Shown here one piece after another: positions 7,961-12,055 of a DNA stretch of 12,055 nucleotides. Every line of letters starts with the position of its first letter. Position 1 is the first letter of the stretch. The notes under the pieces are model-generated. The model searched no databases and was not told the DNA's origin. It saw nothing but the letters and a program-made list of their open reading frames with translations. The stretch comes from Dimargaris cristalligena (Eukaryota; Kickxellomycota; Dimargaritomycetes; Dimargaritales; Dimargaritaceae). Location: positions 2,208-14,262 of the forward strand of contig JANBQC010000673.1 in NCBI GenBank assembly GCA_027576995.1, in the 5' to 3' direction. The translations under genes and the position numbers were made by a program.

Positions 7961-9590
7961 AGATCTTCATGTTTCAATAAAATACTTATTTTAAACTTAT
8001 ATATCTTTTCCATAAATAACCCTCCTCGGTATTTACTAGTTCACTTAGTCCCCACTCGGATTTCCGTCATAGTATCTCGCCAGCCCGTTTATGGCATACC
8101 CCCCTCAAATTTGATTCGCTTGGCTCCTTCCTGTTTTGGTGTTGACCATGCAGGGTATCCCTAATAGGCACTCTACCGCCTCATTGCCCTTACTTCGCCG
8201 TGTGTATCCCCCACTATAACTTGCCGACGGTGGAAGGTTCCATTGAGATATCAGAGAGGGCAGCAGAGTTACTCAGAGTAATCGAGGCGCATTCTCCTTT
8301 ACCTACGGTTCCCAATTAGGCAGACTGAGGAACCGAGGCGTATTCTTTTTTGGCAGGGCTATTGCGGTCCCTCGCCCTGAACCCACACTTGCCTCCCTCC
8401 TAGAAACCGGCCTCGCCTCGAGTTACCGAGTCCATTTTTAAACCTCGCCCGTTTACGGGGCCAAAACAGTATCCAGAGTAGAGGTACGACTGTTAGCCCT
8501 ATTTTCAAATAATCGGGGTGTTGACTGCATTGGGGCCGACTTGGCCAATTTTATAAAAAATGTATTATTAAAGCCCCCCCCCAAAAACAGCCGCTTCGGA
8601 GATATCTACAAGTCCTAACCCCAATGCCCATTCTGACGTTTCATAGTAGATGACATGGTCCCTGGAGCTTTGAGTTTTTCTCTTTACTCTGCTGGTCACG
8701 TATCCAAAGTGGAGGTACTGTTTCTGACTTGAAACTTACCAACCCACTGTGGCCAACGGTGCCTTGGCTGAACTGTTTCGATGTAGGCAAACCGCCAACT
8801 GCTCAGACAGCAACTAGATTGGATAACATGGTTGTAATAGATTTTAATGGAGTGCTGATCTATATACCCTAGTGATGCCAACTAAGCCGGCGTCTTTTAC
8901 TCAGCATGTCAATATTCACCAAGTGAAAAAGGGGCTGCCAAACCAGAAACTTCAATATATATGTTATTTTGTGTGGGATAAATAGGAGATCTATAGCTGA
9001 ATAGGCCAGCCGCTGATATTGCTCAAAATTGCTAGATTGCAGGAATATCAATGGGGGTGAATTATGCCCATTTGGTGGAGGCATGTCTTCGGCTTTACAG
9101 TCATGCATGCTAAGCCACGTAGTGTAGCAGCGTAACCTCTCTGATTTAACGCTCATCTTTGTAATGGGACGGGCTATCTTTTGAGATTATGGTAAGTCGG
9201 TGTATATTATTCTCTGTAACATTATGTGGTGTTTCTTAGTTGTCCCACAGTCAAATATCTACTGTCCAGGAGCTTAAACATCCCCCGGTTGTCTTAAGCA
9301 GGCCCTAGCAGTGCACCACTTTCTTGGGACAATTGGGATTGGTTGTCATCTGGCCCAGTAACCATATTTTGGTCTTTCATTTTGTCGGGAATTTATGTGG
9401 GGGCGTAATCCTAGGTGATGTTGGGGGATATCTAGACACCCTGATGTGATCGAGCAACATTCCGCAACTATTCCCAGCCCGCAAATTGGGACCACCAAAC
9501 ACAATGTACAGGCCGAAAATAGCACCAAATTGGGGTCATTACCGATTTTATACACTTTTAACTTATGCCTACCCTTTCGAGTTCGATTAG
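7961..9590. other. Region downstream of the orphan promoter, no supported coding gene
   Basis: CpG is common, but no frame has a recognisable domain. The plus strand from 7961 to about 9440 has only very short frames. Minus-strand frames of 61 (8696-8881), 95 (8869-9156) and 69 codons (9346-9555) have no domain or start context worth trusting. AATAAA occurs at 7976-7981. An imperfect 21-base direct repeat lies at 8280-8351. Given the promoter upstream, a noncoding RNA or a gene with small exons is possible. Confidence 0.4.
8280..8351 (+). repeat. Imperfect 21-base direct repeat
   Basis: The copies at 8280-8300 and 8331-8351 share the pattern AA-Y-CGAGGCG-Y-ATTCT-YY-TTT. They match at 17 of 21 positions, and all four differences are C/T transitions. 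The copies start 51 bases apart. This could be an old tandem duplication or paired binding sites. Confidence 0.5.
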
Positions 9591-9836
9591 AACCCCATTA
9601 CTCCATTTTTATTCTCCAAACATGCTACAGTCATTCAGACATCAGTTGTTTTGTTAAAACCTCTCACTCCTATATGATTCACTCCTACTCTTACAGTTGA
9701 ATCATAAAATTAAATCTTCTTGTTCCTCAGCCTACTGAATGAGGCTCCATCCAGATTTCATATGAACACCTGGGCATCACTCAGATAAAAAAAAATAGCC
9801 ATAGCTCATGATATTGATAAAGTGATTTCATTTTAA

Positions 9837-10358
9837 CCTGAAAGGCCTCAGCTGACATTAACCTCACCAGGGCTCAAAGAACTATACAGGAAGTGGTATA
9901 CTCAAGTCTTCCAATATATTCTGTTATATGAGAGTGTCCTTCAACCAAACGGGTTATGACAATTAGCCAGGCCCTCTATTATAAACTTAAGCCATTCATT
10001 AACCACCCCACTGCAGCAGGTCTAGCAAGGCAACTGGCTTTGGTGGAATCAAATAAGCCACCAGAGTCATTCCAAAATGACTGAGAGTCTCAGATAAAAT
10101 GTCCAGAATATATTACAGTTGCTTATTCAGTAGACAGCCCGCCACCCATGGCCAGCCTCATCAAAATGATTAAACCAGCACTGACCACTTGTGAAGTACT
10201 GGATTACTATCAAACCTATGTGTAGTGCTGATTAAGGCCACGGAAATGTGACTGTGCTTGGCAGTAATGGTTTAGTCTTTGATTATGTAGGGAAAAGGGC
10301 CTTTGAATACCCACATGGGCCTCATCAACAGCAGATGGCACACATTCGTTGTCTTTGA
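9837..10358 (+). pseudogene. Decayed Gag-like retroelement coding remnant, two offsetting frameshifts
   Basis: Three consecutive stretches read as protein-like sequence. The first (9837 to about 9956) contains LKELYRKWYTQVFQYILLYE. The second, in another frame (9959-10222), contains KLKPFINHPTAAGLARQLAL and later LTTCEVLDYYQTYV, broken by a TGA at about 10079. The third (10236-10358) returns to the first frame with FDYVGKRAFEYPHGPHQQQM. Two shifts that cancel, with conserved-looking helices on each side, suggest one ancestral gene of about 170 codons. Composition and helix pattern recall retrotransposon Gag proteins, but I cannot name a family. It sits in CpG-depleted DNA, as expected of a silenced element. 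There is no clear start codon and it is not expected to make a protein. Confidence 0.4.
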
Positions 10359-10378
10359 AAGAGGTGATTTGCCATTTG

Positions 10379-10386
10379 TATAAAAA
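10379..10386 (+). promoter_or_regulatory. TATA box before the decayed frame at 10584
   Basis: TATAAAAA at 10379-10386 is followed by a leader of about 180 bases, rich in C and T and without any ATG, that runs up to the degraded reading frame. The layout looks like an intact core promoter inside decayed sequence. Confidence 0.35.
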
Positions 10387-10545
10387 CAGCCCTCATCTCT
10401 CCTAATAGATTCTTCAGTACAACTTAAAATATTTCATCATTCTACCATTGCATTAGCCCACCTCATTCCTTTTAAATACATTTCAATTCCCAATCTTATT
10501 ACTTTTACTACAACTTCTCACTTCCATTTCCACTTTCACTCTCTA

Positions 10546-10568
10546 CCCACACCCACACCCACACCCCC
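10546..10568 (+). repeat. CCCACA microsatellite
   Basis: Three copies of CCCACA followed by CCCCC, directly before the degraded frame. It resembles some C-rich telomere-type repeats, but it is short and internal, so a simple microsatellite is the likelier reading. Confidence 0.6.
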
Positions 10569-10583
10569 ATCACCACCACTGCC

Positions 10584-10901
10584 TTGGCCTGCCTCCACTC
10601 AAACAAAATCACCCTCTGTGTCACCTCCTGTAACCAATGGATTGGCTTCAGCTTCTACTACAGAATGTTACATGGCAAGGCCCATAACTGCATCAAGAAA
10701 ATCTACTGTGGTGTGACTAATGAGAACCACAAGTGGGCTAAGATGCTCCACAAGGAGGACCACATGTAGGACATTAGCAAGTATTTTAAGGAGTCTGATG
10801 CCATAATCCTGGGGCCCATTTACCAGCACCTCTCCCAGTTTGGTGAACAGCACATCCCCAAACTATGGAAGTACTTCCTGGAGTACACTGTCACAGAGTA
10901 G
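10584..10901 (+). pseudogene. Degraded coding frame of unknown family, internal stop
   Basis: A frame of about 105 codons with strong preference for C or G in third positions (AAC, ATC, ACC, CTC, TAC), which suggests former coding function despite its CpG-poor setting. It is interrupted by TAG at 10767-10769 and ends at TAG 10899-10901. No ATG opens it: the frame begins at GCC-TTG-GCC, which could be a decayed start codon, and the first in-frame ATG lies deeper. It encodes several Cys (CLHSNKITLCVTSC and later IKKIYCGV) and a basic stretch KWAKMLHKEDHM, then after the stop DISKYFKES and HIPKLWKYFLEY. No family recognised. A TATA box and long leader precede it. It could be an old transposon gene or a decayed host gene. 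Confidence 0.4.
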
Positions 10902-11662
10902 TGGTGTCAAGCCATAAATAGAATAACAAAATTATATCAAAAGGGCAGGGTGGCTTCTCCAGGCAAACTGGTTTATCACCCAAATGAAAAATGTATTAAT
11001 AAAACCAACTGTATAAAGTTTTTAACTAAAGTAATCTGATATAAAAAATACTTATTTGAAAGCTCAAAAGTTTGGTCCTTGGCAACCACAACTTAAAGTA
11101 TATAAACCAAATATCCACAGTAGTTATAGAGGCAGTTTTATTATAAAAGAAAGATGAAAGAAAATTGATACCCAAAATTTGATACAAAGAAATTGACATA
11201 CAGAAAAAAAGAGGGGGAAAGGGTATCCCTTATATGCAAAAATATGCATACTAATGTATGTACTGATCACCTGCATGTATCACCTGATTGGCTGTATTGA
11301 TAGTGCATATTTAAGCCAAAAGAATGCCAAGACTTTTGGCTCTATGGCCAAGAGTACCAAGCCATTCTCTGTATAAGGCAGAGAATCATTAAAATTAATA
11401 AAATGAAAGTAAGCATGCATAACCAATAAAAAGAAGAGAGAGAATAAAATCAAATAACCACTAGTAATCAAGCATGAATATGTATATCTAATCATAGGGA
11501 TAGCATGCATCAAATAATAGAAATATAAATAAAATTAAAGGAAAATTTTGTATGGAAGGTATGGGTTAAAAGGGAAGAGAAAAAAACTGGATATACCAGA
11601 CAAAAAAGCTGCTTCATACCTTATATATAAATATAATAATTAAATATTAATAGTCTGTACCT
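10902..11662. other. AT-rich, CpG-free spacer
   Basis: About 760 bases of A/T-rich sequence without a single CpG and without a supported gene. An 8-base word ATCACCTG is repeated at 11266-11273 and 11279-11286. A minus-strand open frame (11280-11513) is hydrophobic because of AT-rich codons and is not convincing. The AT content rises further at 11381-11650, possibly old untranslated or LTR-like sequence between element remnants. Confidence 0.5.
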
Positions 11663-11993
11663 GTGGCAATTAAAGGGACACTCCACCTTGCCGCAACACC
11701 CCCAGGACCCCCTCCAAGGGCTCCTATGCCCAGATCACCCAATAAGGACACCAAGCTAACCCTAGCAAGCCCATTCCTGCCCCCCAGCCAAGTCCCAGTG
11801 CCACTACATGACTGCCATAAGGATGTTTATTCCAGACTCTGCCCCCCAGGGCTTTGAATATGTGGTCATCCCCCAAAACTGCCGCCTAACCCATGCCAAA
11901 GTATGCAAGAGCCTTTATACCCTTGGGGTAGATGCATCCAGATTACTGGAAGTCACCTCCCCATCCACCAGCCATGTGGCTGTAAAGAACTGA
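11663..11993 (+). pseudogene. Truncated N-terminal domain of a fungal retroelement protein, frameshifted
   Basis: The first part (11663 to about 11815) reads as a Pro-rich linker (PPGPPPRAPMP, then SPFLPPSQVPVPL). In another frame, from 11808 to the stop at 11993, it reads AIRMFIPDSAPQGFEYVVIP, then KSLYTLGVDASRLLEV. From memory, the pattern of a VIP motif followed by L-x-TLGVD-x-SRLL-[DE]-V occurs in the N-terminal region of retroelement proteins that are abundant in early-diverging fungi, ahead of their endonuclease and reverse-transcriptase domains. In intact copies this motif is normally followed by more conserved sequence; here it stops at TGA, so the frame is truncated. At least one frameshift joins the two halves. 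No reverse-transcriptase motif is visible before the window ends. The family call rests on motif memory only. Confidence 0.45.
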
Positions 11994-12055
11994 AATCAAA
12001 TCCTTGAAAACTGAACTTTATTTGAAAAGATAGATAATAAAAGGGAAAGGTGATG

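Larger units (their letters stand above)
9590..12055. other. CpG-depleted, transposon-remnant-rich segment
   Basis: By hand I count only six CG dinucleotides from 9590 to the end (near 9949, 10140, 10241, 10347, 10690 and 11883), although GC is about 40% and some 90 would be expected from base composition. The sequence just left of 9590 has ordinary CpG. TG and CA are plentiful. This is the signature of long-term 5-methylcytosine deamination, or a RIP-like process, and fits the broken retroelement frames inside the segment. Confidence 0.7.

Noticed and set aside
9346..9700. Overlapping opposite-strand open frames
   Set aside because: They overlap antisense to each other, have no domains, and cross the compositional boundary.
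10546..10568. Telomere or subtelomere signal
   Set aside because: Only three CCCACA units, internal to the sequence and next to a coding remnant.
10668..10853. Minus-strand frame of 61 codons
   Set aside because: Antisense shadow of the GC3-rich degraded plus-strand frame.
11280..11513. Minus-strand hydrophobic frame of 77 codons
   Set aside because: Hydrophobicity follows from AT-rich codons; no start context, family or conservation signal.
1..12055. CRISPR array, bacterial operon, integron or phage module
   Set aside because: No regularly spaced repeats, Shine-Dalgarno-led gene strings or phage-type genes; the genes are eukaryotic in style.

Overview
The window looks like nuclear DNA of a filamentous fungus, most likely from an early-diverging lineage (Mucoromycota or Zoopagomycota). 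There are no bacterial-style gene blocks. The three convincing genes are intronless monocistrons with A at -3 before ATG, pyrimidine-rich leaders, and in places TATA and CCAAT boxes at eukaryotic spacing. The phylum is an inference from codon use, a bZIP of ATF4/CYS-3 style and retroelement remnants. No marker gene fixes it.

Layout. (1) 1-1260: an AT-rich segment with one Ser/Asn-rich bZIP transcription factor (157-1155), ending in a 45-base T-rich run followed at once by a 33-base G-rich run. (2) 1260-4860: 3.6 kb of moderate GC, normal CpG and no gene I can support, only small hairpins and promoter-like words. (3) 4954-5661: a plus-strand gene for a 235-residue protein that I assign to the C1orf109/AIRIM (CK2S) family, a partner of AFG2-type AAA ATPases in 60S ribosome maturation. 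(4) 6793-7356, minus strand, convergent with it: a 187-residue protein with an N-terminal signal sequence or anchor and an acidic tail, family unknown, with its own CCAAT and TATA boxes. (5) 7790-7960: a well-formed plus-strand promoter (GC box, palindromic Gcn4/AP-1 site, CCAAT, TATA) with no recognisable coding gene downstream. (6) 9590-12055: a segment almost devoid of CpG (six by hand count in about 2.47 kb) that carries decayed coding remnants: a Gag-like reading frame broken by two offsetting frameshifts, a TATA-led frame with a premature stop, and the N-terminal domain of a fungal retroelement.

The window is a compositional mosaic: AT-rich (bZIP about 20% GC3), CpG-normal (first part of the AIRIM gene about 66% GC3) and CpG-depleted. 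The genes do not form an operon or an obvious pathway. A bZIP gene and a bZIP-type binding palindrome occur together, but a regulatory link is only a guess. The right-hand CpG loss fits cytosine methylation, and consequent decay, of a transposon-rich tract. The homopolymer join at 1182-1259 could be a natural boundary, an insertion edge or an assembly chimera; read-level data would tell. The strongest leads are the orphan promoter at 7790-7960, the sharp CpG boundary near 9590, and an AIRIM-family gene in a probable fungus.
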